This document shows positions 37,521-46,677 of a DNA stretch of 64,000 nucleotides, piece by piece. Below the pieces are notes generated by a model. It did not search any database. It had not been told where the DNA came from and worked only from the letters and a program-made list of their open reading frames with translations. How positions within the stretch are numbered: position 1 is the first letter of the stretch; each line of letters opens with the position of its first letter. This DNA comes from Fibrobacter sp. (lineage in GTDB: Bacteria > Fibrobacterota > Fibrobacteria > Fibrobacterales > Fibrobacteraceae). The position numbers and the translations under genes were made by a program. Location: the NCBI GenBank assembly GCA_012523035.1, contig JAAYJH010000041.1:1-64000 (forward strand). The letters are read 5' to 3'.

Positions 37521-37571
37521 TAATGATGAAAGTGAAAAATTATTGATATTTAGAGATAAGTATCTTTTACG

Positions 37572-37677
37572 GGCACGCACTTCGACAGGCTCAGTGTAGC
37601 ACATTTTGCATGGACTTGCCACGAGCAAAGCTCGTAAACAGGCTAAAAATTTTGCTATCTGGTGGCACGGAGCTTTT
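37572..37677 (+). repeat. 106-bp direct repeat, copy A
   Basis: It starts GGCACGCACTTCGACAGGCT and ends GGTGGCACGGAGCTTTT. It differs from copy B at only three positions. It contains the hairpin ACGAGC-AAA-GCTCGT and a CTTCGACAGGCTCAG stretch resembling REP/RAYT-type palindromic repeats seen in many bacteria. No protein is encoded. Confidence 0.9.
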
Positions 37678-37978
37678 GTAAATAACAGTGAGAGTGCTCA
37701 ATAGTTTGGCTTTTGATTTATCATTTTTTGACACGCATTTCGATTAAATTTTGCATGTTTTCACCTTTCAGGAGCATTTTTATCATACATTTCAAGCAAA
37801 GCATTTGTTTCAATTTTCGAAGAACACTCCCCAATTTTCAAACACTCACTTCACTGTTATAGCAATTCACCTACTCGTCATTGTGAGTACAACGCGGCAA
37901 TCCATACGAGATGTAAAGATGAAGTTTGAAGTCGGAAGTAAAAAGTTTTTAGTATTTAATAATTAGCACCATATTTCT

Positions 37979-38084
37979 GGCACGCACTTCGACAGGCTCA
38001 GTGTAGCACATTTCGCATGGACTTGCCACAAGCAAAGCTCGTAAACAGGCTAAAAATTTTGTTATCTGGTGGCACGGAGCTTTT
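37979..38084 (+). repeat. 106-bp direct repeat, copy B
   Basis: 103 of 106 bases equal copy A, same orientation, 407 bases downstream. One of the three changes (CAAGC for CGAGC) breaks a base pair in the ACGAGC/GCTCGT hairpin. The 300 bases between the copies contain no supported gene. Confidence 0.9.
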
Positions 38085-38145
38085 CAAAATGACAACTAAT
38101 ATCACAGTTATACTGTACAGTGATGGTCTTTTTTGTCGGCAGCAA

Positions 38146-38185
38146 AAGATTACTGAGAAACGCGGGTTTCTAACGCTGTAATCTT
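38146..38185. repeat. Nested inverted repeat
   Basis: Outer arms AAGATTAC (38146-38153) and GTAATCTT (38178-38185) enclose inner arms AGAAAC (38156-38161) and GTTTCT (38166-38171). There is no T-tract. It lies 87 bases beyond the 3' end of the transglutaminase-like gene. Confidence 0.5.
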
Positions 38186-38271
38186 GAAATGCATATATGA
38201 TATGCTGTGTTTTTAATCACTTCTATGAGCTTTCAAAAACACAGAATGGAGGAGAACTTATTTTTTATGCG

Positions 38272-39597
38272 TTAAGGGATAGCGTTTGGAGTGATCCCTT
38301 CTTTTCTAGCTTCACTCACATACACAATACGCGATTTTTCAGAATCGAAATTTCCAAGTTCGACTTCTTTTTCATAGCTTTCTACTGCAGAAGAAACAGC
38401 ATCTTCAAAAGAGACAGGGGTTTCGTTCCACGCTAAAGTGGTTTCTAAAAAGTTTAATTTAGAAGACTCTTTTTCGGTTTTCCATGCTATAAAAGCGTGG
38501 CCTGGGACATCCACTATAGCCACATCTATCCCTATGGATTCTAAAATACTGGCAAACAAAAGAGCTCCTTCGATACAATTCGCTTGCTTTGTTCGCAACA
38601 CTTCTATTGGGTATTTTATTTTTTGACCTGAAGAGCCTACTGTTGTATTGCTCACATATTGAATGCCTTTGTCTCGTAAAACTTCGTAAACGGTTTGTAC
38701 TTGTTTGTTGATGCTTTCTTCCATGCTATCATAGCCAAATAATTGATAACCTCCATAACTAGGCATTATTTTGGACATCTCGCTATGAATGGAACTTATG
38801 GAGTCCATATTGGGTGTGACCCATACATTTTGCCACAGGGTTAAATCTACCCCTAAATACTCTGGGCCCATCAATTGCATGGGTTCAATATTGGCTAGAT
38901 AGGATTCAGAAAAAATCAGTATTTCTAGGTTGTTTTCTAATACATAGGCTCTGACTTGAACTTGCACAGGAGTGCTGGCTGTAATTTTAAGGAGTTTTTC
39001 TGGGATAAAATTAATTTCAGGCCCAAAAGATTCCGTTTTCCCTGGATTGAGCACCAAGGTCACATTGCCCGTATCACTGTATTCTGGAATCCAAGTTTTT
39101 ACAGTAATATAGTGCCATTGAGTGTCTGTATTTTTGACTCTGACTTCGAGCACAGCGTTAGAATCATCCTTATACATGATAGGATAATGATTGGCAAAAG
39201 CCCCATTAAAAGCCTCTTTTTTTCTATAAATATAGCTTTGAAATAATTTGTTGAGACTTTTTTTATAAATGTCGTCGTAAACGGTTTCGTATAGCGCATT
39301 ATAGAGTGAATCATAAGCGTTGTCTAGTAAACTATCTACCAAGGCTTGTTTCGTAGAATCCATCCAAATTTTGTGAAAAGAACTGCTAAAGATAGTATCG
39401 TAAACCGAATCTAAAACAGCTTCGGATTGGATAGAATCCCACAACTCTTCCATGATATTATTTCGAATGTAAAGAGCCAAACTATCTGTATCGACTTCTT
39501 TTGCACTTTTGCCGTCGACTCCATCTACCCCTGATTTGCCTGTACATGCTACTAAAGCTATGATGAGGCTCAAAAATAACCATATTTTTATTTTCAT
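38272..39597 (-). CDS. Lipoprotein with transglutaminase-like (cysteine protease fold) domain
   Basis: The 441-residue protein has a lipobox LVAC (Cys18), a short Gly-rich collagen-like run (GVDGVDGK), and a long acidic helical region (about 35-125). A middle beta-rich domain (about 130-270) follows. The C-terminal domain (about 285-420) looks like a transglutaminase core: QANCIEGALLFASIL gives Cys341, PGHAFIAW gives His367, and LETT gives Glu385 in the usual triad order. In bacteria this fold acts as a protease, amidase or cross-linker; the substrate here is unknown. It is convergent with the repeat-rich DNA after the GH45 gene and has no operon partner. Confidence 0.75.
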   Translation of the reverse strand: MKIKIWLFLSLIIALVACTGKSGVDGVDGKSAKEVDTDSLALYIRNNIMEELWDSIQSEAVLDSVYDTIFSSSFHKIWMDSTKQALVDSLLDNAYDSLYNALYETVYDDIYKKSLNKLFQSYIYRKKEAFNGAFANHYPIMYKDDSNAVLEVRVKNTDTQWHYITVKTWIPEYSDTGNVTLVLNPGKTESFGPEINFIPEKLLKITASTPVQVQVRAYVLENNLEILIFSESYLANIEPMQLMGPEYLGVDLTLWQNVWVTPNMDSISSIHSEMSKIMPSYGGYQLFGYDSMEESINKQVQTVYEVLRDKGIQYVSNTTVGSSGQKIKYPIEVLRTKQANCIEGALLFASILESIGIDVAIVDVPGHAFIAWKTEKESSKLNFLETTLAWNETPVSFEDAVSSAVESYEKEVELGNFDSEKSRIVYVSEARKEGITPNAIP

Positions 39598-40034
39598 AAA
39601 AATCCTTTAATACTATCCCAAAGCAAGCCACACAACCCTATGCAAGCCATGCTTGTGACAAATGTTTCTCATGCTTTTGCCTTTGCTGAACATAAACTTT
39701 AGTCATGGCATAAAACACGCTTTAAATATTATTTAAAACACCCACTAGATAATTTATATATTTATTTTTGTATTTTGTGTAAATATAAGTAAAATATATC
39801 ATTTTTAATAAGCTTTTGTGACTGGCTTATCTAAATGATTGAATCACTTTGAATCTTGAACAGATACTTTGCCCTTTTATGAGTTTTAGTATAGAAGCCA
39901 AAAGGATAGGCGCTTCTAACTACCCATAAAATGAAAGGAGTGTTTTTTTGAATTATACGCTTTAAAGTCTTTATGCAAGTTTTTATATTTACGCATATAT
40001 TGTTTTAGATTTTTTGATTTAGGAGTTCAATCGC
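39598..40034. other. Intergenic region between divergent genes
   Basis: This region should hold the promoters of both the transglutaminase-like gene and ahcY. Apart from one copy of the dispersed motif (39887-39925) I see no RNA gene, riboswitch or reading frame I can support. Confidence 0.5.
39887..39925 (-). repeat. Dispersed motif, hairpin-forming TTAGAAGCGCCTA variant, copy 5
   Basis: TAGTATAGAAGCC (39887-39899) can pair with GGCGCTTCTAACTA (39909-39922) with one bulge. On the minus strand the motif reads GGGTAGTTAGAAGCGCCTAT. It lies about 110 bases upstream of ahcY. Confidence 0.75.
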
Positions 40035-41495
40035 ATGGATTATAAAGTAAAAGATTTGAGTCTGGCTGACTGGGGTAGGAAAGAAATTGACTTGGCCGAG
40101 ACCGAAATGCCCGGTTTAATGGCTCTTAGGGCTGAATTTGCCAAAGAAAAACCTTTGCAAGGGGCTCGAATTATGGGTTCTTTGCATATGACCATTCAAA
40201 CGGCTGTGTTGATTGAGACTTTGACAGAGCTAGGGGCCGATGTTCGCTGGGTTTCTTGTAATATTTTTAGCACGCAAGATCATGCGGCGGCGGCTGTAGT
40301 GGTGGGTAAAGAGGGTTCTGTTGAAAATCCAAAAGGTTCTCCTGTTTTTGCCTGGAAAGGAGAAACTCTTGAAGAGTATTGGGATTGTACTGCAAGGGCT
40401 TTGGCGTGGCCAGACGGTGGGACGGCTAATTTGATTTTGGACGACGGTGGAGATGCCACTATGCTGGTGGTGCGTGGAGCAGAGTTCGAAAAAGCAAGAC
40501 AAATTCCTCCATTTAATCCCGATGTAGATTCTGAGGAGTGGGGTGTGTTTTTAAATTTGTGCGAGAAAATTTACAAGCAAAATCCGACTCGATGGACTGA
40601 AACAGCAAAAGCCATTGTTGGAGTTTCAGAAGAGACTACCACAGGAGTGCATCGACTTTATGAAATGGCGAGAAGTGCTCGCTTGCCTTTTGCAGCTATT
40701 AATGTGAACGATTCTGTGACAAAATCTAAATTTGATAATTTATATGGTTGCAGACACTCTTTGATCGATGGAATCAATAGGGCCAGTGATGTGATGATCG
40801 CTGGTAAAGTGGCGGTCATTTGTGGCTATGGAGATGTAGGGAAAGGCTCGGCTCAATCTTTGCGTGGACAAGGGGCTAGGGTGATTGTCACCGAAATCGA
40901 CCCAATTTGTGCATTGCAAGCCGCCATGGAAGGCTATGAAGTGAAAACTTTGGAAGAAGTACTGCCTTTTGCCGATATTTTTATCACCACAACGGGCAAT
41001 TATAAAATTATTAGTGCCGAGCATATGTCGAAAATGAAGCACCGTGCTATTGTTGGGAACATTGGACATTTTGACAATGAAATTGATATGGCAGGACTCA
41101 AAAAATTCCCCGGAATTAAACGGACCGAAATCAAACCCCAATACGATGAATGGACTTTTCCAGACGGTCATAGCGTTTTAATTTTGGCAGAAGGTCGTTT
41201 ACTCAATCTTGGATGTGCCACCGGACACCCCAGTTTTGTGATGAGTGCTAGTTTCACCAATCAAACCATTGCTCAAATCGATCTTTGGCTGAATGCTCAA
41301 AATAAAGAAACACTTTCTCTCACAAAATACTCTCCTGGCCAAGTTTATACCCTGCCAAAAATATTAGATGAAAAAGTAGCCCGCTTGCATCTAGAAAAGT
41401 TGGGAGTTCAACTGACAACTTTGAGTCAAGAGCAAGCCGACTATATTGGAGTTCCAGTGGAAGGCCCTTATAAAGCCGACCACTATCGATACTAA
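40035..41495 (+). CDS. ahcY: Adenosylhomocysteinase
   Basis: The 486-residue enzyme hydrolyses S-adenosylhomocysteine to homocysteine and adenosine in the methyl cycle. Motifs include [44 protein letters not shown], the NAD-binding [28 protein letters not shown] and the C-terminal KADHYRY. The 40-residue insertion typical of many bacterial SahH proteins is present around 150-190. AGGAG precedes the ATG. Its last bases overlap the convergent BtuG-like gene by 4 bp. Confidence 0.97.
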   Translation: MDYKVKDLSLADWGRKEIDLAETEMPGLMALRAEFAKEKPLQGARIMGSLHMTIQTAVLIETLTELGADVRWVSCNIFSTQDHAAAAVVVGKEGSVENPKGSPVFAWKGETLEEYWDCTARALAWPDGGTANLILDDGGDATMLVVRGAEFEKARQIPPFNPDVDSEEWGVFLNLCEKIYKQNPTRWTETAKAIVGVSEETTTGVHRLYEMARSARLPFAAINVNDSVTKSKFDNLYGCRHSLIDGINRASDVMIAGKVAVICGYGDVGKGSAQSLRGQGARVIVTEIDPICALQAAMEGYEVKTLEEVLPFADIFITTTGNYKIISAEHMSKMKHRAIVGNIGHFDNEIDMAGLKKFPGIKRTEIKPQYDEWTFPDGHSVLILAEGRLLNLGCATGHPSFVMSASFTNQTIAQIDLWLNAQNKETLSLTKYSPGQVYTLPKILDEKVARLHLEKLGVQLTTLSQEQADYIGVPVEGPYKADHYRY

Positions 41496-42652
41496 AACTC
41501 TATCACAGCCATGCTAGAAGGTGGAAGCATATCTTTTGCTTCTGCCCTCACATAGCCCGCCGACTTATTATAAATCAAAAGTCCGGCTCGATCGTAAGAT
41601 CGGTCTCCGATATAAAGAGACTGGCTATGCTCATACCAAAACACAAAACCGCTAGCGTCTCGAACTGTATTATGGTGCTTTAATTTTTCTTCTTTTAGAC
41701 TCAACTCCATCACTTTAGTGTTGCCATCTTCTTCTGTGATACTTGCATAGATTTTTTGAGCTTTAGTGTCCATAGTAAAGCTAGAAACTCCTCCACCTAG
41801 TTCTTTGCCGGTCCATACAAAACTCGATTTTTTAGTTTTCACTTCTATTTTTTCGACACCGCGAGTGGAATCTGCATCACTTCCATATTTTTGATTGAAT
41901 GCCCCCAAAGAAGATACCCATAAGGATCCATTTTCGATATACATTTGCGTTGGATTTTTACCTTGAAGCGCAATAGTGTCTAAAACACGCCCATCTACGG
42001 CATCTAGCATCACCACTAATCCATTTAAAACAGGCACATAAGAGTCCAAGCGTTGTAAAAGAGCCCATAAAGTGTCTCCTTGAAGTGCTAGGTCGACCAA
42101 ATTAGGGCTTAAATTATCCCCCACTATAAACGCACTTAAATCCACTTCTTTTATCACTTTTGCTTTTTCTTTAGGGTTTATTTTTAAGAGTTTGGGCAGT
42201 CCCTCTAAACCTAGCCAAGCTTCGGTCGGGCTTATCGACACTATGGAACTAGGGTTAGCCCCCTCTTCTAAAGCACTTTGATACAGCACAGATATTTTTA
42301 AGTTTTTCATTTTTTTTGCATCTAATTCTACAATATTATCGGCACCAAAACGCTCTAATATAAAAACCTGATCTTCTTGCACAATGATTTTTGAATCCGA
42401 ATGAAAACTAAGCGATGTTTCTAGAAGCTTTCTTTTTTCGATGTCTAATAAACGCAATTCTCCGTTGACATAATCGCTGGTAAAAATTAATCCTAAGTGT
42501 TTTGAAGTTTCAGAAGCGCCTGGCTTAGAAGGAGTTTCAGAGGAACAAGCGTGGAGCAAAAGTAAAGCCGATAAAGCACTCCACAAAAGGACTTTTTTTC
42601 GAAGGCTACTCCAGTGGAAATACGAGTGTTTTTGAGTGTGTGAATTTGTCAT
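41492..42652 (-). CDS. Surface beta-propeller lipoprotein next to BtuB (BtuG-like candidate)
   Basis: The 386-residue protein has a long N-region and lipobox LLHAC (Cys36), followed by a YncE-like propeller of repeated blades: [49 protein letters not shown] and [13 protein letters not shown]-type edges. AAGGAATATC precedes the ATG at 42652. The gene is 9 bases downstream of a BtuB-like receptor that has a cobalamin riboswitch, so both are probably B12-controlled. In Bacteroides, BtuG is a surface propeller lipoprotein that binds B12 and sits on BtuB. A BtuG-like role here is inferred from fold, lipobox and operon only. Confidence 0.65.
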   Translation of the reverse strand: MTNSHTQKHSYFHWSSLRKKVLLWSALSALLLLHACSSETPSKPGASETSKHLGLIFTSDYVNGELRLLDIEKRKLLETSLSFHSDSKIIVQEDQVFILERFGADNIVELDAKKMKNLKISVLYQSALEEGANPSSIVSISPTEAWLGLEGLPKLLKINPKEKAKVIKEVDLSAFIVGDNLSPNLVDLALQGDTLWALLQRLDSYVPVLNGLVVMLDAVDGRVLDTIALQGKNPTQMYIENGSLWVSSLGAFNQKYGSDADSTRGVEKIEVKTKKSSFVWTGKELGGGVSSFTMDTKAQKIYASITEEDGNTKVMELSLKEEKLKHHNTVRDASGFVFWYEHSQSLYIGDRSYDRAGLLIYNKSAGYVRAEAKDMLPPSSMAVIEF

Positions 42653-42661
42653 GATATTCCT

Positions 42662-44683
42662 TTATGGGATAGGGTTTTGTGAGAATGAGATAGGATGAAC
42701 AAAACTAAGAGAGTAAGTCCTACCCGGTAACGGGAAGGCTGAATAAATATTTTGATAATCTGAATCGCCTAAGTTTTGAATAGAAAAATAAAGTTTGCTT
42801 TTATTAAAAAGCCCTAGAGACCAGTGACTATGATAAATTGCTTGAGCAGGTATTTTTTGCAAATTGGCTCTATCCTTAAAAAAGTGTCCCCTAAACTCCA
42901 TTTGAAAGGCCCACTCTATTTGATAAGGAAAAGACACCGTAAATTCTGCAAAATGACTCCTAAAAGCTTGATCTGGTAGTCTTTTGTTTTGATAAATAGG
43001 CTGAGAAGACTGGTCTAAAGCATTTTGAAAAGTACTTTGCAAGCGAGTGTGTAAAAATGAAAAAACTTGACTTTGCAAGCTGGCCTCCACCCCTCGAACT
43101 CGACTTCGATTCAAATTGTAAGCTTTGGAAAAAGAGTGATTGCTAAGCCAATACACTCCATTTTTTTGATGTGTTTCAAAATATTGTAGCGAAACTTTGG
43201 ATTTTTGAGAAGGGCTTTTGAAGTCAAAACCTAATTCTGCAGTGATTCCAGTTTCTGCTTTTAAATGATGATTAGGAAGGGTGTTTCGATACACTCCATA
43301 CAGCTGCATGAGTTGTGGTTCTCGGAAATAATGCCCCAAAGAGACAAGACCCTGCAAAAGGTGCTTGGGCTCGCCTAAATGTAACGCGAGCCTTTCGGAG
43401 TGCAAAAGGTAAAAAGAAGAGGAAGCATCGATGGTATCGTTTTGAATGGGTAAATACGAGACGCCACCGGTATTTTTATTTTTAAAAGCTTGGAGTGAAG
43501 CCTCGGTTTGAATATTCAAAAAAGAACTTGCTTGAATAGAATAATAAGGGACAAAAGAGAGTGTGGATCGATTCAGCCTCCAATCATATGCAGAAAGTAT
43601 TTGATTATTGTCTCTTTTTTGCAGTTCCTCTATACGGCTTGATATGTGCACGCCGGCTTTCCATGAACTAGACTTTGACTGGAGTCTCTCTAAGTTTATT
43701 TTTGGTTCTAAAAAATAGTGGATGGCACCGTATTGCATAAAATGAGGGTGCGGAAAGCCTATTTTATCTAATGGATAATAAAAATGAGCCATCGATTTTT
43801 CTATTTGACCCGATAAACTCACTTGAAAAGTGTAATTTTGACGCCAATCTCCTTCTAAAGCATAATACAAAAACCCAAAATCTCGATCAAAACCAGCCAC
43901 TTCTGTTTGATTGGATTCTTTGCCAGGATTGCCTCCTTTTTCGGATTCGTGTCTCAATGTAATCGTAGAAAACAAAGAATTAGAGTGGGTTTTGTACAAA
44001 GAGTGAGTTCCAGAAAAACTCCGATACCATGCATTTTTTCTCTTTTCCAAAAAATCATCTTCTGTGTTATATTCTGTCCCATTTCTATTTAAAAACTCAT
44101 AGTCATTATCGCAATACCGATACGAGACACTGCTCGATGCTCTGATAAACGGTGATAAGGGATAAAACAAAGAAAAGCTAGCCCCTTGATAGCGATGAGA
44201 TCCATAAAAAAGCTGTAAATCTCCGCCTGTATTGACCCGTTTTTTTGAAATCAAATGAATGGCACCCCCTATCCCATTTCCTCCTAAAAATGCAGGGACA
44301 TATCCTTTATAGACTTCTATTTTTTCGATTAAAGCCAAGTCTATGGAGCCTAAATTAACAGCACCTCCTCCTGGATCGACGAGCTCTATTCCATCTATAA
44401 AAACTTTGATACCGTTTGCACTAGCCCCTCGAATAGAAATGCGTTCAAAAGAGCCCAAGCCCCCTTGTCGATCACTTTGAATGCTGCCATGACTAGATAA
44501 AACTTCACCTAGAGAAATGGCTTTGCCTTCCCAAGCGTCTTTAAAAATAACAACTTGAGGAGCAAAAGAAGAATCCTCGTTAGTCAAAAAGACTTCACTT
44601 TCTCCAAGGTCTTGGATTTCATTGCTATAGACAACGAAAAAAGACCCTAGTAATAAGGCCAAAAGGAGTGATGTCGTTCGCAC
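42662..44683 (-). CDS. btuB: TonB-dependent cobalamin receptor (BtuB-like)
   Basis: The 673-residue outer-membrane receptor starts with GTG at 44683 behind AGAGGT; the signal peptide is about 1-20 (ending VVYS). The plug domain (about 40-150) has FERISIRGASANGIKVFIDG, DPGGGAVNLGSIDLALIEKIE and VYKGYVPAFLGGNGIGGAIH. A 22-strand-type barrel follows and ends PGRTYSLSFVHPISF. A cobalamin riboswitch lies directly upstream, which is the main reason for choosing BtuB over other TonB receptors. A TonB box is not obvious near the N-terminus. The next gene is the propeller lipoprotein. Confidence 0.85.
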   Translation of the reverse strand: MRTTSLLLALLLGSFFVVYSNEIQDLGESEVFLTNEDSSFAPQVVIFKDAWEGKAISLGEVLSSHGSIQSDRQGGLGSFERISIRGASANGIKVFIDGIELVDPGGGAVNLGSIDLALIEKIEVYKGYVPAFLGGNGIGGAIHLISKKRVNTGGDLQLFYGSHRYQGASFSLFYPLSPFIRASSSVSYRYCDNDYEFLNRNGTEYNTEDDFLEKRKNAWYRSFSGTHSLYKTHSNSLFSTITLRHESEKGGNPGKESNQTEVAGFDRDFGFLYYALEGDWRQNYTFQVSLSGQIEKSMAHFYYPLDKIGFPHPHFMQYGAIHYFLEPKINLERLQSKSSSWKAGVHISSRIEELQKRDNNQILSAYDWRLNRSTLSFVPYYSIQASSFLNIQTEASLQAFKNKNTGGVSYLPIQNDTIDASSSFYLLHSERLALHLGEPKHLLQGLVSLGHYFREPQLMQLYGVYRNTLPNHHLKAETGITAELGFDFKSPSQKSKVSLQYFETHQKNGVYWLSNHSFSKAYNLNRSRVRGVEASLQSQVFSFLHTRLQSTFQNALDQSSQPIYQNKRLPDQAFRSHFAEFTVSFPYQIEWAFQMEFRGHFFKDRANLQKIPAQAIYHSHWSLGLFNKSKLYFSIQNLGDSDYQNIYSAFPLPGRTYSLSFVHPISFSQNPIP

Positions 44684-44699
44684 CGGTACCTCTTTAAAA

Positions 44700-44862
44700 T
44701 CTTACAGTTCTTCTGACTCGGGGATCTATCTACTTCTAGTTCCTTCACGCCTCAATGGCATTGGTTTTCCGGAAAAATTCCTCTTACTAGGTTCGTACTC
44801 CCATACAGCGGCGAGACCGTTCTTGATTTACACAAGATTATCTTGGTTTATAACCAGCTTTT
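44700..44862 (-). promoter_or_regulatory. Cobalamin (AdoCbl) riboswitch upstream of btuB
   Basis: Read on the minus strand, the segment contains in order AATCTTGTGTAAATCAAGAA (the stem with the GTGxAAATC box) and CGGTCTCGCCGCTGTATGGG (like CGGxCxCGCCxCTGTA). The B12-box region follows as CCAATGCCATTGAGGCGTGA, and the end is GAGTCAGAAGAACTG, like the GAAGTCAGxAGACCTG end of the class. The position, 17 bases before the btuB start with the SD just after it, suggests control of translation: B12 would hide the RBS. The call rests on motif order, not on a covariance search. Confidence 0.85.
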
Positions 44863-44987
44863 CATGGCATAAGATTTTAATTGTATAAGGTCTTTTAATT
44901 CATTTTAAAAGACTCTCTCAAAATAGCAAATAAACTCTTAGTGTCAATGATATTGAGTTTTATGGGCAAGTTTAGAGACTAAATATT

Positions 44988-46346
44988 CTATGTTTTTTGA
45001 TTTTGTTCGGCGCGCATTCGCTTTCGAGCACGGCTTCCAGGGCGATTTCTGGATGGACGAGTTTGCTTCAAGTCTGTTTTAGAGTTTTCCTCAAAATTTT
45101 CTTTGTTTTTGACTTTTAACTTTGTTTTTTTGCTTGCTTTTCTCTGCGTTTTTGGTTTTGGTGCCACTCGTGGAGTTTTTTCTTTTTCTAAAGGCGCTTC
45201 TGATTTTAATAATAAAGAGAAATCACCTATAGGTATTTTTTGTTGGGTGGCTTTTTCGATGCCTTTTAATTCGGATTCTTGTTCTGGACTGCAAAAAGAA
45301 ATGGCAAAGCCAGATTTGCCTGCACGAGCGGTGCGGCCAATGCGATGCACATAGGTTTCTGGGACTTCGGGTAAATCATAGTTAAAGACATGAGAAACAG
45401 ATTCTATATCAATGCCTCGAGCGGCTATGTCTGTGGCGACTAAGACGCGGATTTGTTCGGTTTTAAAATTTCCTAAGGCTTCTTGACGACGCGTTTGACT
45501 TTTGTTTCCATGGATGGCGGCACAGGTGATTTTCGCTTTTTCTAGTTGAGTCACTATTTTATTGGCCCCGTGTTTGGTGCGACTGAATACCAAAACTTTG
45601 TTCATTTCGGGGTGTTCTAAAAGTAAGGCTTTGAGTAAAGCAGCTTTTCTTTTGCGATCGATTTTATAAACCAATTGTTCAATACGCTCTACTGGCGTAC
45701 TTTGAGGGACTACTTCTATGCGAATGGGGTCTTGGTTCAAGATGCTTTTGGCTAGAGAAGCAATGGTTGGAGGCATGGTTGCCGAAAAAAACAGGTTTTG
45801 CCGCGCAGGCGGAAGCCAATGGATGATTTTTTTGATGTCTTGAATAAAACCCATGTCGAGCATTCTATCGGCTTCGTCTAAGACAAAGGTTTCTAAAAGT
45901 TTAAAAGAGACGGCTTTTTGAGAGAGTAAATCCAATAAGCGGCCAGGTGTGGCGACCAATACATCCACTCCCCTTAAAAGAGCTTTTTTTTGGGGTATAT
46001 CGCTCACTCCTCCAAAAACACATGCCACAGAAATAGCACTAAAATGTGCGTATTTTTCAAAAGATTCTGCGACCTGAATGGCGAGTTCTCGAGTGGGGAG
46101 CAATACCAATACTCTGGTGCATTTGGCTTTTCTGCGAGGTGGTTCTTTTAGCAATAAATTTAAAATGGGAAGGGCAAAAGCTGCGGTTTTCCCTGTTCCA
46201 GTTTGAGCGATTCCCAGCAAGTCTTTTTTTTCTAAGAGTGGTGGGATTGCCTTGGATTGAATGGGGGTTGGCTTTTGGTAAGACGCTGCTTTGATGGCTC
46301 GAGACAAAGTAGGGTGTAAAAGAAAATCATCGAAAGAATCAATCAT
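44988..46346 (-). CDS. rhlE: DEAD-box RNA helicase (RhlE group)
   Basis: I prefer the ATG at 46346, which gives the family N-terminus MIDSFDDFLLHP. The core has the Q motif PTPIQSKAIPPLL, motif I AQTGTGKTA, PTRELA, motif II DEAD, SAT, and motif VI HRIGRTARAG in the second RecA domain. A basic tail of about 80 residues (from ~375) ends in Arg/Lys-rich sequence and probably binds RNA. RhlE proteins act in ribosome assembly and RNA turnover. The gene ends about 130 bases before the btuB riboswitch, in the same direction. Confidence 0.93.
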   Translation of the reverse strand: MIDSFDDFLLHPTLSRAIKAASYQKPTPIQSKAIPPLLEKKDLLGIAQTGTGKTAAFALPILNLLLKEPPRRKAKCTRVLVLLPTRELAIQVAESFEKYAHFSAISVACVFGGVSDIPQKKALLRGVDVLVATPGRLLDLLSQKAVSFKLLETFVLDEADRMLDMGFIQDIKKIIHWLPPARQNLFFSATMPPTIASLAKSILNQDPIRIEVVPQSTPVERIEQLVYKIDRKRKAALLKALLLEHPEMNKVLVFSRTKHGANKIVTQLEKAKITCAAIHGNKSQTRRQEALGNFKTEQIRVLVATDIAARGIDIESVSHVFNYDLPEVPETYVHRIGRTARAGKSGFAISFCSPEQESELKGIEKATQQKIPIGDFSLLLKSEAPLEKEKTPRVAPKPKTQRKASKKTKLKVKNKENFEENSKTDLKQTRPSRNRPGSRARKRMRAEQNQKT

Positions 46347-46390
46347 AAGTCTGTAAATTAGCATTTAAATTGGCAAAACACAGCCCTATA

Positions 46391-46423
46391 AAACAAAAAC
46401 TCACACTGGATAGTGTGAGTTTT
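46391..46423 (-). terminator. Terminator of the tRNA-Ser gene
   Basis: ACTCACACT (46399-46407), loop GGAT, AGTGTGAGT (46412-46420), extended by A-T pairs. On the minus strand it is followed by TTTTTGTTT. It lies 5 bases after the tRNA 3' end. Confidence 0.88.
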
Positions 46424-46427
46424 GAAG

Positions 46428-46516
46428 CGGGAAGGGCGAGATTCGAACTCGCGATAGGATTAAGTCCTATACGTCCTTAGCAGGGACGCGCCTTCGGCCA
46501 GCTCGGCCACCTTCCC
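46428..46516 (-). tRNA. tRNA-Ser (anticodon GCT)
   Basis: The 89-nt transcript folds as a class II tRNA. The acceptor stem is GGGAAGG/CCTTCCC and the anticodon stem CGTCC/GGACG with loop CTGCTAA, giving anticodon GCT for AGC/AGU codons. The long variable arm is TATAGGACTTAATCCTATC, and the T arm GCGAG-TTCGAAT-CTCGC. The discriminator is G. CCA is not encoded (the DNA continues CTTC), so the cca product must add it. Confidence 0.96.
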
Positions 46517-46528
46517 CTTTGTACCTCA

Positions 46529-46557
46529 ATTTTAAATAAAAAAGCTCTATATTTCAA
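46529..46557 (-). promoter_or_regulatory. Promoter of the tRNA-Ser gene
   Basis: On the minus strand TTGAAA (46557-46552), 17 bases, then TAAAAT (46534-46529). The tRNA 5' end is 13 bases downstream. Near-consensus boxes at ideal spacing. Confidence 0.65.
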
Positions 46558-46677
46558 GCGAATTATAAAAAAAAGAGTAAAATACCGAATAACTTAGCCT
46601 TTTTTGTGTGAATATTATAAAATATCCTCTTAAATTTTTAAATTGATGTGCTGAACTCATGGATGCTGGAATTTTTA

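Noticed and set aside
37751-37966. Seventy-one-codon open frame between the 106-bp repeats
   Set aside because: Composition looks random and no ribosome site or family pattern is visible.
38197-38436. Open frame on the plus strand across the 3' end of the transglutaminase-like gene
   Set aside because: It overlaps that gene in antisense and has no recognisable features.
39598-40034. A possible SAH riboswitch before ahcY
   Set aside because: I looked for one because of the gene, but saw no matching conserved core.
42510-42521. Dispersed-motif core inside the BtuG-like gene
   Set aside because: Not listed as a repeat feature since the flanks do not match and it encodes ordinary residues; kept only as a count in the dispersed-motif finding. 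The same holds for 45192-45203 in rhlE.
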